A DNA stretch of 31,190 nucleotides from Verrucomicrobiota bacterium (GCA_023391285.1 JAEWBF010000111.1:1-31190); one strand, 5' to 3'. Numbered from the stretch's first letter, positions 1 to 10,175 are shown. Notes: generated by a model not told the origin, from the sequence alone. Translations and numbers: made by a program.

Positions 1-78
1 AAGAGAAAGAGGAAAGAGAAAGATTGGGTTGGGGTGGGCGTAGCGAAATTCGCGTGGACGGGGGGCGGGGCGGGCGCG

Positions 79-1023
79 ATGGTGCGGAGCGTGGTTGTGC
101 TGAACACATTGGCGCCGGTTTTTTTGCTGATTGCGGTGGGGGTGTGGTTGCAGCGCAGCGGCTTGGTGTCGGCGGGGTTTTTGAAAGAGGCAAATCGCGT
201 GACGTATTGGCTGGGGTTGCCGGCGCTGTTGTTCACGCAGCTGACGCGGTCGTTTCACGAAGCGACGGGAGCGGAGAAAATGTTGGCGGCGATGGCGATC
301 GCGAGCGTCGTGGTGATAGCGGTGGCGTATGTGGTGGCGCGGATGTTGCGCGTGCCGGGAGCGTCGGCGGGCACGTTTGTGCAGGGGGCGTTTCGCGGGA
401 ATCTCGCGTTCGTGGGATTGCCGGTGATTTATGTGATGCCGGACGCGGTGCTGCCCGGAGGCGTGTCGGCGAAGGCGGCGGCGGTGGTGGTCGTGGCGCC
501 GATGATGGTGGCTTACAATCTGGTGGGCGTGGTCGTGCTGTTGTTGAGTCAGCACAAATTGGGTTGGGGGATGGTGGCGCCTTTCGTGAAGCAGCTGTTA
601 TCGACGCCGCCGTTGGTCGCGACGGTAGCGGGAATCGGTTTTGCGCTGATGGGATGGACGCTGCCGGCAGCGGTGGACACGGCGATGCTGGCGCTGGGAG
701 AGATGGCGCTGCCGTTGGGGCTGCTCGGCGTCGGTGGCTCGCTGGCATCCATCGGGGAGCACGTCGGCGGGCGAGCGGCGTGGGGAGCCGCGGTGTTGAA
801 GACGATGGTGTCGCCGCTGGCGGGCTGGGCGGTGGGACGCGCGATGGGGTTGGGCGAGCTCGAGCTGAAGATGGTGATGATCTTCATGGCGACGCCGACA
901 GCGATCATCTCGTATGCGGTCGCCGTGGAATTGAAAGGCGACGAGGGGATCGCGTCGGGCGCGATCGTGTTGAGCGTGCTGACGTCGGTGGTGTCGCTGG
1001 CGGTCGTGATCGGGATGTTGTGA
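79..1023 (+). CDS. AEC family (auxin efflux carrier-like) transporter
   Basis: The 314-residue product is almost entirely hydrophobic. It starts with a membrane segment (VLNTLAPVFLLIAVGVWL), has a long soluble-free pattern of about ten helices, and carries the WLGLPALLF and RGNLAFVGLPV stretches typical of AEC permeases. The family exports or imports organic anions and other small molecules across the inner membrane; the substrate cannot be read here. An in-frame ATG lies further upstream at 34, but the 15 extra residues are Gly-rich and non-hydrophobic, so the ATG at 79, directly before the first helix, is preferred. The 78 bases before it are purine-rich and hold nothing recognisable. The gene converges on the LysM gene at 1058. 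Family call is confident, substrate unknown. Confidence 0.85.
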   Translation: MVRSVVVLNTLAPVFLLIAVGVWLQRSGLVSAGFLKEANRVTYWLGLPALLFTQLTRSFHEATGAEKMLAAMAIASVVVIAVAYVVARMLRVPGASAGTFVQGAFRGNLAFVGLPVIYVMPDAVLPGGVSAKAAAVVVVAPMMVAYNLVGVVVLLLSQHKLGWGMVAPFVKQLLSTPPLVATVAGIGFALMGWTLPAAVDTAMLALGEMALPLGLLGVGGSLASIGEHVGGRAAWGAAVLKTMVSPLAGWAVGRAMGLGELELKMVMIFMATPTAIISYAVAVELKGDEGIASGAIVLSVLTSVVSLAVVIGML

Positions 1024-1025
1024 TG

Positions 1026-1045
1026 GCGCGGCGGGGGCAGCGCGC
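1026..1045 (-). repeat. Degenerate REP-like palindrome between convergent genes
   Basis: GCGCG at 1026-1030 pairs with CGCGC at 1041-1045 around a G-rich loop. It sits in the short gap between the convergent stops of the AEC and LysM genes. The loop composition resembles the better copies at 14705 and 17714, but the GGAG head is missing, so this is a weak member at best. Confidence 0.3.
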
Positions 1046-1057
1046 AGTCACCCGACG

Positions 1058-2761
1058 TCAGGGAATCCGGAGCGTGGTGCCGACAGTGAGAGCGTTTTCG
1101 TTTTGGACGACGTCGCGATTGGCTTCGAGGATTTCGTCCCAGCGGCCCGGGGTGCCGTAGTATTGGCGGGAGATTTTGGCGAGGGTGTCGCCGAGGACGA
1201 CGGTGTGCTGGCGGGGAGCGGCGTTGGGTGTTTCGACGGGAGCGAGCGTATCCGGAGTTTTAGGACGGGCGAAGCCGGGGCGGGTGGGGGTGGCGAGGGT
1301 GGAGCCGGGGGGCGGACCGGCGAGGGCGACACGAGTTCTGAGCTGGGCGTTTTCGGCGGAAATGGACGTGAGCTGGGCTTTGGTTTGGCGCAGTTCGTCG
1401 TAGAGCGCGGACATCTGGGCGGCGGTGTCGGAGGCGGAGCGCTCGGCGGATGCGTGAGCGGATTCGGCGGTGCGGGCGGCGTCGTTTTTCAGGCGGTCGT
1501 TTTCGACCTGGAGCTGCGAGTAGCTCCGCAGAACGGTGGCGAGCCGATCTTCGGTGTTGGCGAGCCGGCGCGTGAGGTCTTCGGAAGGCGCGGAGGCGGG
1601 CTGAGCTGCGGTGGCCTCGGCGAGACGCGATTCGAGCGTCGCGTGATCGGCGCGGAGCGAATCGAGTTCGGCCTGGAGACGGGAGACTTCGGCGGCGGAG
1701 GATTTTAGGCGCTCGTTTTCGGTTTGGAGCTGCGAGAAACTGCGGAGGGTGGTGTTGAGCTTGTTTTCGGCGTCGGCGAGTTTCGCGGAGAGATCGGGGG
1801 GCGGTTGGCTGGAGAGTTTCGATTCGAGCTCGGCTTTTTCGGCACGGAGCGCGGCGAGTTCGGCGCTCAGTTTTTCGGTTTCGACGGAGACGTTTTTCAG
1901 ACGGTCGTTTTCCTGCTGCAGAAGCGTGTAGCTGCGCAGCGAGGTGGAGAGTTTGCCTTCGAGATCGGAGAGTTTGGCGGCGATTTCCGGGGAAGGTTCG
2001 GACGGGTTCGCAGGTGTGGCGGCGGCGAGTTGTTCGCGCAGCGTGTTTTCGGAGTCGCGGAGTTGAGTGAGTTCGGACTGAAGGCGCGTGTTTTCCTGGC
2101 GGAGCGTTTGGAGGGTGGCGGCGTTTTGGGTGTTTTGGTTGGAGGCGGCGCGAAGAACGTCGTTTTCGGCCCGGACCAAGGCTTCGGCGCGGCGAGTTTC
2201 GGCCAGCTGGGATTCGAGCTCGGCGAGCTTGGCGGAAAGATCGTTGGCGGGCGTGGTGGCGGCGAGTTGTTCGCGGAGGCGGGATTCGCTTTCGCGGGCC
2301 TGGGCGAGTTGGGATTCGAGTGCCGTCTTTTCTTCCTGGAGGCGGGCGGCACCGGCGACGAGGGTGTTGAGGCGGTTTGTGGCTTCCTCGGCGCGCGCTT
2401 TTTCGGCGGCAAGGGCGGCGGGCGTAATGGCATCGCCGCGGGCGGCGGTCAGCTCTTTGACACGCGTGTCGGCGGAGGCGAGGAGGGCTTTGACGTCGCG
2501 GAGTTCGCCGGTGCGAGCGTTGAGGGTGGAGTCGAGTTGCTGGTTTTTGGTGCTAAGGACGTCGATGGTGGCCTGGGCCGTTTGGAGTTTGGTGCGGAGG
2601 TCGGCGACTTCGGCGGCGAGGCGCTCGGATTCGGCGCGGGCGGCGGAATCGTCGGAGGTGTCCGGGGCGCGTTGGATGACAATATCCGGCTCGTCGGCGG
2701 CAAAGGCCGGAAGCGAGGCGGCGAGAAGGCAGGCGAGGAGGCAGCGGGTCGGAGCAATCAT
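1058..2761 (-). CDS. Secreted coiled-coil protein with C-terminal LysM domain
   Basis: The product is 567 residues. A signal peptide covers about residues 1-22 (TRCLLACLLAASLPAFA). A very long Glu/Ala/Leu/Arg-rich coiled coil follows, to about residue 480. Then come a Pro-rich linker and one LysM repeat at about 518-567 (HTVVLGDTLAKISRQYYG, then WDEILEANRD). LysM binds peptidoglycan, so the protein is probably periplasmic and anchored to the wall by its C-terminus. Four related units recur inside the coil, at about residues 174-205, 258-290, 322-354 and 394-426; three contain LRS(Y/F) and LQ.EN.RLK. The ATG at 2761 directly precedes the signal peptide; a GTG at 2785 is in frame but less likely. 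The arrangement recalls tetratricopeptide-free YbgF or EnvC-like wall proteins, but no enzymatic domain is visible. Exact role unknown. Confidence 0.85.
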   Translation of the reverse strand: MIAPTRCLLACLLAASLPAFAADEPDIVIQRAPDTSDDSAARAESERLAAEVADLRTKLQTAQATIDVLSTKNQQLDSTLNARTGELRDVKALLASADTRVKELTAARGDAITPAALAAEKARAEEATNRLNTLVAGAARLQEEKTALESQLAQARESESRLREQLAATTPANDLSAKLAELESQLAETRRAEALVRAENDVLRAASNQNTQNAATLQTLRQENTRLQSELTQLRDSENTLREQLAAATPANPSEPSPEIAAKLSDLEGKLSTSLRSYTLLQQENDRLKNVSVETEKLSAELAALRAEKAELESKLSSQPPPDLSAKLADAENKLNTTLRSFSQLQTENERLKSSAAEVSRLQAELDSLRADHATLESRLAEATAAQPASAPSEDLTRRLANTEDRLATVLRSYSQLQVENDRLKNDAARTAESAHASAERSASDTAAQMSALYDELRQTKAQLTSISAENAQLRTRVALAGPPPGSTLATPTRPGFARPKTPDTLAPVETPNAAPRQHTVVLGDTLAKISRQYYGTPGRWDEILEANRDVVQNENALTVGTTLRIP

Positions 2762-2821
2762 GACGCAAAAGCAGGGTATTGACACAGAGGACGGGCCGGA
2801 GTGCGAAGAGAGTGTGCGAGA

Positions 2822-4318
<1,497 letters not shown>

Positions 4319-4363
4319 GGGGCCGGTCGAGCATGGTGCGAAGCGGCAAGGCTTCAAGCATGG

Positions 4364-4404
4364 GAGAGCCCTACGCAGGTATACGTAGATCCGTGGGGGC
4401 TCTC
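4364..4404. promoter_or_regulatory. Nested palindrome in glpK/protease divergent region
   Basis: GAGAGCCC (4364-4371) and GGGCTCTC (4397-4404) form a perfect 8-bp inverted repeat. Inside the left half lies the near-palindrome CTACGCAGGTATACGTAG (4371-4388). An 18-bp dyad of this CTACG-N8-CGTAG form is the kind of site bound by dimeric helix-turn-helix regulators, for example LuxR/NarL-type response regulators. Location between two divergent starts supports an operator. A role as RNA leader hairpin of either gene is the alternative. Confidence 0.45.
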
Positions 4405-4407
4405 GCC

Positions 4408-4432
4408 TTGACTTGGCGGACTAGGGTATAAA
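4408..4432 (+). promoter_or_regulatory. Possible promoter of the protease gene
   Basis: TTGACT (4408-4413) resembles a -35 box and TATAAA (4427-4432) a -10 box. The spacing of 13 bp is shorter than the usual 16-18, so the pair may not function together, or may need the adjacent palindrome-binding activator. Weak call. Confidence 0.3.
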
Positions 4433-4514
4433 CCTCGGGCCGCTGTGTCCACTCCAGCATGCCACCCCAGCAAACGAATCTTTGCCGATCGACGATGGTG
4501 CCCTTGGAGCGGGT

Positions 4515-4537
4515 GCCGGCGCGCTAGCGTCGCCGGC
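4515..4537. repeat. GC-rich hairpin upstream of the protease gene
   Basis: GCCGGCG (4515-4521) pairs with CGCCGGC (4531-4537); the loop contains CGCTAGCG, itself palindromic. A GGAG tetranucleotide precedes it at 4506-4509. It may be a 5' leader hairpin or another REP-type element. Confidence 0.35.
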
Positions 4538-4588
4538 GTGGACAAGTTTGCATCGTTGAGTCGAAATCGCGTGTTCCTTTTCAAGCCC

Positions 4589-6598
4589 ATGAAAGCTCTA
4601 CGTGTCAGCTTCCTGTTTCTAAGTGCGCTGCTGAGCGCGGCGTTCGCGCAAAACGGATCCGTCGCGACGACGCCGCAGATATATAATGCTGCGATCTTCG
4701 TCACCAATCGGGCGGGCGCGGAATACGACGCGCAGATTCCGGTGCTCGAGGATTTGCTGACGGCGAAGCTGACGGACGTCGGCTTCAGTTTGATGACCCG
4801 CGGCGTGGTGATCGAAGCCGCGAGCAAGTTCGACAACAGCCTCGCGTCGATGGACCGCCCGGATGACCGCCTCTCGGCGCAGTTGCAGGACCAATCGTCG
4901 GCGCTGCGGCTCGCGGAGAGCATGGGAGCGGATTACATCCTGTCCGCCTCGATTGCGGGAATCACGAAGCAGAAGCGCAACATCAACGCCTACGGCGTGC
5001 AGGTGGCGAATTACGAATATACGCTGCGTCTCGCCTACAATGTTTTCGATGCGAACGGCGGCGGTTCGTTGACGGGCGGCGTGGTGCGGGCAACGAAGAC
5101 CGAGCAGAACACGGTTCATTCGAACCAAGGGTTCAAAGTCGTCCCGCCTGATCCGTCGACGCCGGCGGCGGCGCCGGGGTCCGAGGCGGCCAATGCGGAT
5201 GAAGCGCTCGCGCGTTTCGCGAAACAATACGAGAAGGCGATCGGCCTGGTGGTGATCGCCGGCCCGAATGGTCCGGTGCCGATGGCGACGGCCTGGGGAG
5301 TTGGACCGAATGCGTTTGCCACGAACAGTCACGTCACGGAGCCGGTGAAGGAATACATGGCGAAAGGCCTTCCGGTTTATGTCGTCATCAACAAGCATCC
5401 GGATCTGCGCTATCCGGTGACGCGTGCGATTTCACATCCGCGCTACGGCGGGCCGGGCGCGAATGCCGATGGCCGCGAGCCGGCGGTGGGTGGTTACGAC
5501 GTGGGTATCTTGGAAGTCCAAGGCGGGCTGCAATCCTGGATGCCGGTCGCGACGATGGACGAGTTGAAGCAATTGGATTCGGGCCATCGCATTGCCTATC
5601 TCGGATTTCCCATGGAGGAAGTCCAGGGAGGTGGCGTCGATCCGCGCAGCCCGGTGGCGACGATGCAGTCCGGTATCGTAACGGCGAATACGGACTGGTG
5701 GCTTTCACATGGCACGCCGGATTCGCGGCAGCTCGTGCAGCACAATCTCAGCTCCTCCGGGGGCGCGAGCGGCAGCCCGATTTTCAACGCGAAAGGCCGC
5801 GTGATCGCCCTGCACTCGGCGGGCAACTCGAGCCAGAGCGTCTCGATCGAAGACGGTCAGATGCGGGTGACGCGCCGCAAGTCCGGCGTGCAGATCAATT
5901 ACGCGCAGCGCGCCGATCTTCTCGCCGATGTTTACACCCTCCGCACTTCGGGGAGCGGGAGTTCGTCGGTTGCCGCGAAAGCGCAGGTGGCGGTGGCGTT
6001 CGTCGATCCGGACATCGAAGCCGTCGTGGCTGACTTGCTCGATGACGCGACGACCCAGCTCGCGACGATGCTGAAGACGAAGGTCGCGCAAAATCGAATT
6101 CCGGCGCCGAGCGCCAAAGCGAATTTCGTCACCATCAACGTGAACGTTGAAACGGCCGATCTCTACGTGCCGGACGTGCGTATCGGACCGGAGAATACGG
6201 TCACGATTCAAGACGGTCGCCTCGCGGTCGCGCCGCTGAATGTTAGCGTTGAAATCGACGGCGTGACCGTGGGCTCGGCTCCGGGCAAGGTGCAGGTTCG
6301 CCCCGGCCTGCGCAAGCTGCGGCTGACGCGCGAAGGTTACACGCCGTGGGAACGCACGATCAATGCGGTCGAAGGGCAGACGCTCACGGTCGCGATGCAG
6401 ATGAGTCCGGCGGGCTTGGCGCGTTGGCAGGAGCTCACGGCGTTCATGAATGTGCTGAAGAACGACGCGAAGCTCACGGACGCACAGGTGCAGGTCCTCC
6501 AAGGCCAGGCACAAATGCTCCAGAACAGCGGTTTCAAGGTGAACGTGAACACCACCGACGGAATTGTGATTCAGAACCGCTCCATCTTTGGCCTGTAA
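4589..6598 (+). CDS. Secreted trypsin-like serine protease with CsgG/LpoB-like N-terminus and PEGA domain
   Basis: The 669-residue product has a signal peptide (residues 1-20, ending SAAFA). Residues about 32-178 resemble the CsgG/LpoB-type fold (ALRLAESMGADYILSASI). A chymotrypsin-fold protease follows at about 215-450, with a complete apparent triad: His248 in TNSHV, Asp304 in YDVGIL, and Ser394 in GGASGSP. A PEGA-like beta domain at about 548-604 (VSVEIDGVTVGSAPGKVQV, REGYTPWERT) completes it; PEGA domains are usually surface or periplasmic. The ATG at 4589 abuts the signal peptide; the longer reading frame upstream is not secretory. It begins the envelope cluster, 22 bp before the CsgG-like gene. 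Probable role: periplasmic or surface protease working with the lipoproteins downstream. The N-terminal fold call is by pattern only; the protease and PEGA calls are firmer. Confidence 0.85.
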   Translation: MKALRVSFLFLSALLSAAFAQNGSVATTPQIYNAAIFVTNRAGAEYDAQIPVLEDLLTAKLTDVGFSLMTRGVVIEAASKFDNSLASMDRPDDRLSAQLQDQSSALRLAESMGADYILSASIAGITKQKRNINAYGVQVANYEYTLRLAYNVFDANGGGSLTGGVVRATKTEQNTVHSNQGFKVVPPDPSTPAAAPGSEAANADEALARFAKQYEKAIGLVVIAGPNGPVPMATAWGVGPNAFATNSHVTEPVKEYMAKGLPVYVVINKHPDLRYPVTRAISHPRYGGPGANADGREPAVGGYDVGILEVQGGLQSWMPVATMDELKQLDSGHRIAYLGFPMEEVQGGGVDPRSPVATMQSGIVTANTDWWLSHGTPDSRQLVQHNLSSSGGASGSPIFNAKGRVIALHSAGNSSQSVSIEDGQMRVTRRKSGVQINYAQRADLLADVYTLRTSGSGSSSVAAKAQVAVAFVDPDIEAVVADLLDDATTQLATMLKTKVAQNRIPAPSAKANFVTINVNVETADLYVPDVRIGPENTVTIQDGRLAVAPLNVSVEIDGVTVGSAPGKVQVRPGLRKLRLTREGYTPWERTINAVEGQTLTVAMQMSPAGLARWQELTAFMNVLKNDAKLTDAQVQVLQGQAQMLQNSGFKVNVNTTDGIVIQNRSIFGL

Positions 6599-6620
6599 TC
6601 TTTCCACTCCGATGATCGCC

Positions 6621-7505
6621 ATGAAACTTTGCCGCTGGTTTTCCCTCGGTCTGGCCGCTGCCATCCTGGCGGCGCCTCTCGCTCAAGCGCAGGACGGGCG
6701 CAAGAGTATCGTTGTAACGAAAATCGCCGCGACGGACGCGTTGCTAAAGCGCATGTCGAATCAAGGTGTGACGCTTTCGATCGAGAGCGTGCTGCAGGCG
6801 CTCGATGCGCAGGTCTACGATCGGCTGGTGAACACGCGGCGTTTCAACGTGCTCGAGCGGTCCGACGCCGATGCGTTGCTGGAGGAAGCCGGCGCGACCG
6901 GTGGCACGTTCATCTTCAGCAAGTCGGACTACGTTTTCACGATCCGCGTCGACAGCTTCAACGATCGCCAGGAAACGCGCCGACTCGCTTCGCTCGGGAA
7001 GACGGTGATGGCGCGTTCGCTCGAGGTTTCCGCGATCGCCAAGGTCACGGAAGGCGCCACGGGGCGCGCGATCGGCACGGCGAACATCCAGGTGGCCGTG
7101 CGCGATTCCGAGAATCGTTCGGCGAACACGGTCGACCGCGTCGGCGAGGCGAGTGACGACCTGATCAACCAGGCGACGCGCGAGCTGGCGCACAAGCTGG
7201 CGATGCGCGCAGTCGATTTCATTTATCCGGCTCGTATTATCGGCAAGCGCGACCAAGTCGTGACGATCAACCGCAACGACCAATCCGGCATCAAGGTGGG
7301 GCAGGTTTGGGATGTGTTCGTGCTCGGCGACGAACTCTTGGATCCCGACACGGGCGAGAAGAGCATGGAGGAAGTTTTCGTCGGTCAGGTGAAGGTGAAC
7401 CGCGTGACGCCGCAAAATTCCCAGGCGACCGTGATGGAGGACACCGGCATCGATCGTGGCGCGATTGTCCGACTTGCCGAAGACGTCGCCGACGAAGAGG
7501 AGTGA
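6621..7505 (+). CDS. CsgG/FlgT-like secreted protein
   Basis: The product is 294 residues with a signal peptide ending near residue 24 (LAAAILAAPLAQAQ) and no lipobox. The middle carries the CsgG-type pattern: a beta strand (KSIVVTKIAA), a helix (LQALDAQVYDRLVNTRRFNVLERSDADALLEEAG), then a strand for function reporting (DYVFTIRVDSF). The C-terminal part (GIKVGQVWDVFVLGDELLD, then VGQVKVNRVTPQNSQATV) looks like the FlgT C-terminal beta domain. CsgG-type proteins build outer-membrane pores or assist envelope assembly; without a lipidation site this one is more likely periplasmic. ATG at 6612 (three codons upstream) is also possible. No Shine-Dalgarno sequence is evident. It lies between the protease and the COG3014-type lipoprotein genes, likely one transcript. 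Confidence 0.75.
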   Translation: MKLCRWFSLGLAAAILAAPLAQAQDGRKSIVVTKIAATDALLKRMSNQGVTLSIESVLQALDAQVYDRLVNTRRFNVLERSDADALLEEAGATGGTFIFSKSDYVFTIRVDSFNDRQETRRLASLGKTVMARSLEVSAIAKVTEGATGRAIGTANIQVAVRDSENRSANTVDRVGEASDDLINQATRELAHKLAMRAVDFIYPARIIGKRDQVVTINRNDQSGIKVGQVWDVFVLGDELLDPDTGEKSMEEVFVGQVKVNRVTPQNSQATVMEDTGIDRGAIVRLAEDVADEEE

Positions 7506-7578
7506 TCCTTCGCGTTTCGTGCTTAGCGCGGAGGCGCGGGCGCGGACTTAGCCTTTCCAGCAACAACCCAAATCACGC

Positions 7579-9153
7579 ATGAAATCGTCTCCCGTTCCGA
7601 AGTCGGCGAAATCCTTCGCCGCGCTTGTCAGCTTCGCCGCGCTTTTCCTCGCCGGCTGCCAAACCTACCAACAGCAGAGCAGCGCTTTGACCCAATCGAG
7701 CCGGATGGGCGGCGTGGCGGCCGCGGTCGCGGCGGCGGACAAGAAGGCTGAGTCGGCCAAAGGTTCGAAGGACGAAATCATCTGGCGTTTGGAGCAGGGC
7801 GCCGCGCTGCGAAATGCGGCGCTGGCGGACGTGTCCCAGGTTGCTCCGCCGCCTCCGCCTCCCGCCGCGCCGGTGGGAGAGGGCGAGACGCCGGAGCCGG
7901 TGGCGGCTCCGACGCCGGAGGAAGTGCATGCGTATTATTTCAACCGTTCGCTGGAGGCGTTTGATTTGGCCGAAGAGCGGATCAATCGCTACGAAGAGGA
8001 AGCGAAACTGAAGGTCGGATCCGAAGTTGGCGCCGCGCTGACGAGCCAGGCTTCGCTGCCGTATCGTGGCCGCGCCTACGACAAGGTGATGATGAACACC
8101 TACAAGGCGCTGAATCAGCTGGCGCTGGGCCAGCGCGATGCCGTGCGTCTCGAGCTTAACCGCTCGCTCCAGCGCCAGCGCGATGCGGTGACTGAAAACG
8201 AAAAACGCATCGCGGAAGCGCAGGAAGTCGTTGCCAAGGCAAAGACCGGCGAGGCGAAGACCGAGGACGGAAAGAATGCCGCCTACGATTCCGACAAAGC
8301 GCTGGCCGATCCGAAGACGGGTCCGGCGCTGCAAGCGGCGTTGGATTCCTCGCTCGCGCCGATGAAGCCTTACGGCGACTACGTGAATCCGTTCGCCGTG
8401 TTCCTCGATGGACTCTTCTTCAGCACGCTCGGTGAAAATGGTTCGGACTGGGAGCGCGGCCGGCATTCGTTCGAGCGCGTCGCCTCGATCGTCTCGGATA
8501 ATCCCTATTTGCGCGATGACCTCGCGATGGCTTCGGCGGTGGCCGAAGGGCAGCAGCCGGAAGGTTTGGTCTATGTGATCTTTGAAACCGGTTCGGCTCC
8601 GGCCCGCGGTCAGGTGCGCGTCGACATCCCGACCTTCCTCGTGACCAGCAAGCTCGCCTATGTCGGAGCTGCGTTTCCGAAACTCGAATTCAACAACGAC
8701 TACGTTGCCACGCTTGGCGTTGGCTGTGGCGGGCAGACGTTCACCACCGCGACGATCGCGAGCATGGACAGCATCGTGGCCAACGATTTCAAGAACGAGT
8801 GGCCGTCAATCGTCACCAAGACGATGATCACCACGGCAACCAAGGCGATCGTGCAAGCGGCCGCGCAGAAGGTGGCGGAAGATCGCGGCGGTATGTGGGT
8901 CGGCCTCGCAGCCGGTCTTGTGATGGGCGGGATCAACTCCGCCACCAACATCGCTGACACCCGCACGTGGACGACGCTGCCCAAAGAGTTTCAATACGCA
9001 CGCATCCTCACGCCAGCTGACCGGCAGCTTACGCTGACGGCGGGAGCGGCAACGCAAACGATTGAACTGATACCGGGATCCGTGAACGTCGTCTATGTGA
9101 AGAGCGCGTCGTCGACGGCGCCGCTTTACGTCTCACAATTCGCCCTCAAATGA
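7579..9153 (+). CDS. COG3014-type lipoprotein (module A)
   Basis: The product is 524 residues, with a lipoprotein signal peptide whose lipobox LAGC gives Cys27. A Pro-rich stretch at about 92-115 is followed by a helical region with a TPR-like look (YYFNRSLEAFDLAEERINRYEEEA; YDKVMMNTYKALNQLALGQ). The C-terminal domain has a Gly-rich membrane-like helix (WVGLAAGLVMGG) followed by ADTRTWTTLP, a motif shared with the second copy at 12137. COG3014 proteins are uncharacterised and commonly sit beside YcfL and LpoB homologues, as here. The stop overlaps the start of the YcfL-like gene by 4 bp (ATGA), indicating translational coupling. Likely outer-membrane lipoprotein; function unknown. Confidence 0.8.
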   Translation: MKSSPVPKSAKSFAALVSFAALFLAGCQTYQQQSSALTQSSRMGGVAAAVAAADKKAESAKGSKDEIIWRLEQGAALRNAALADVSQVAPPPPPPAAPVGEGETPEPVAAPTPEEVHAYYFNRSLEAFDLAEERINRYEEEAKLKVGSEVGAALTSQASLPYRGRAYDKVMMNTYKALNQLALGQRDAVRLELNRSLQRQRDAVTENEKRIAEAQEVVAKAKTGEAKTEDGKNAAYDSDKALADPKTGPALQAALDSSLAPMKPYGDYVNPFAVFLDGLFFSTLGENGSDWERGRHSFERVASIVSDNPYLRDDLAMASAVAEGQQPEGLVYVIFETGSAPARGQVRVDIPTFLVTSKLAYVGAAFPKLEFNNDYVATLGVGCGGQTFTTATIASMDSIVANDFKNEWPSIVTKTMITTATKAIVQAAAQKVAEDRGGMWVGLAAGLVMGGINSATNIADTRTWTTLPKEFQYARILTPADRQLTLTAGAATQTIELIPGSVNVVYVKSASSTAPLYVSQFALK

Positions 9154-9554
9154 AATCCAGCCTCCTCCTCGTGCCCGCCGTGCTGCTCCTGGCCGGCTGC
9201 GGCACCACTGTGAACACCGTCTCGCGCGCCGATTCGCTCGCTGCGCCGAGCATGGTCGCCGACCGGCGGGTGATCACCGACAACTCCCTCGCCGGGATGG
9301 TGCGGGTTAACTCTGTCAACCAAGCCACCGTCTCCGGCAACCTGTTGAAGGTTCAGGCGACCATCGAGAATCTGAAGCGCTCGACCAAGACGCTGAATTA
9401 CAAATTCGAGTGGGTGGATGAAAACGGCATGGCCGTCGACTCGCCGAACGAGACTTGGAAGCAGATCCGCTTGCAGCCGCGCGAGACGACGACGATTTCC
9501 ACCGTCGCGGTCACGCCGCGCGCCGTCGATTTCAACCTCAAGCTCAAGGAATAG
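9150..9554 (+). CDS. YcfL-like (DUF1425) lipoprotein, module A
   Basis: The product is 134 residues, with signal peptide and lipobox LAGC (Cys17). The mature part is one small beta-rich domain: GNLLKVQATIENLKRSTKTL, then YKFEWVDENGMAV and TTTISTVAVTPRAVDF, the pattern of YcfL/DUF1425. In E. coli ycfL lies next to lpoB, encoding the activator of PBP1B; the same order is seen here with an LpoB-like gene 12 bp downstream. The start overlaps the previous stop by 4 bp. Function of the family is unknown. Confidence 0.8.
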   Translation: MKSSLLLVPAVLLLAGCGTTVNTVSRADSLAAPSMVADRRVITDNSLAGMVRVNSVNQATVSGNLLKVQATIENLKRSTKTLNYKFEWVDENGMAVDSPNETWKQIRLQPRETTTISTVAVTPRAVDFNLKLKE

Positions 9555-9566
9555 TCCTTCGTCTCC

Positions 9567-10175
9567 ATGAACCAAAAACGATTCCAGAAATTCTCAGCCG
9601 CCGTCACGTTGTCGGCCGTTGCGCTTCTTTTCGCCGGATGTGAAACGACGCCCGAGACCCGCACGATTGATTCGCGCGGACCCGAGACGTTGAACACGTC
9701 CAGCATCAACTCGCAGGATTGGGCGAACGCGGCCGATCAGCTCGTCGCTTCGCTGCTTTCCTCCGGGGCGCTCGAACGGTCGGCGAAACAGCCGGCGGTT
9801 CTCGCGATCGATCGCGTGATCAACAACACCACGCTGTCGGTCGACACCGATCTTCTCATCAAGAAGATCCGCGTCGCGCTCACGCAGACCGGCAAGGTTG
9901 CGGTGACGAACACGATGGGTTTGGGCGAACGCGCCGTGGTCGCTGCCGAAGCGGCCGAACTCGAGGAGATGACCACGGGCAAGAAGCAGAAGCTGACCAC
10001 GCCGGACTACACGCTTTACGCGAAGCTGATCCAGCAGACGGATCGCTCGGGCAAGCAGACGCAAAACACGTATTCATTCCAGATGTCGCTGGTGGATACG
10101 CGGAGCGGACTGACGACCTGGGAAGAAGAGCGCTCGATCGCGAAGCTCACCCGCCGCCCGAGCGTAGGTTGGTAA
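9567..10175 (+). CDS. LpoB-like lipoprotein, module A
   Basis: The product is 202 residues, with lipobox FAGC (Cys25). The mature part follows the LpoB pattern: NSQDWANAADQLVASLLSSG, then AVLAIDRVINNTTLSVDTD, a helix with LIKKIRVALTQTGKVAVTNT, and the ending YSFQMSLVDTRSGLTTWEEE. LpoB is an outer-membrane lipoprotein that reaches through the wall to stimulate the bifunctional penicillin-binding protein PBP1B. Homologues also occur in envelope clusters without a known PBP partner; no PBP is in this window. It is the last gene of the first module: an intrinsic terminator starts 44 bp after the stop. LpoB-like fold is confident, PBP activation is an inference. Confidence 0.82.
   Translation: MNQKRFQKFSAAVTLSAVALLFAGCETTPETRTIDSRGPETLNTSSINSQDWANAADQLVASLLSSGALERSAKQPAVLAIDRVINNTTLSVDTDLLIKKIRVALTQTGKVAVTNTMGLGERAVVAAEAAELEEMTTGKKQKLTTPDYTLYAKLIQQTDRSGKQTQNTYSFQMSLVDTRSGLTTWEEERSIAKLTRRPSVGW

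Noticed and set aside
1..78. Purine-rich tract at the left edge
   Set aside because: Simple composition bias at the edge; no feature supported.
24..1160. Long Gly/Arg-rich open frame overlapping the AEC gene
   Set aside because: Out-of-frame shadow of a GC-rich membrane protein gene; no domain.
4501..4545. tRNA-like look of the GGAGCGGGTGCC region
   Set aside because: No cloverleaf, anticodon arm or T-loop sequence can be formed.
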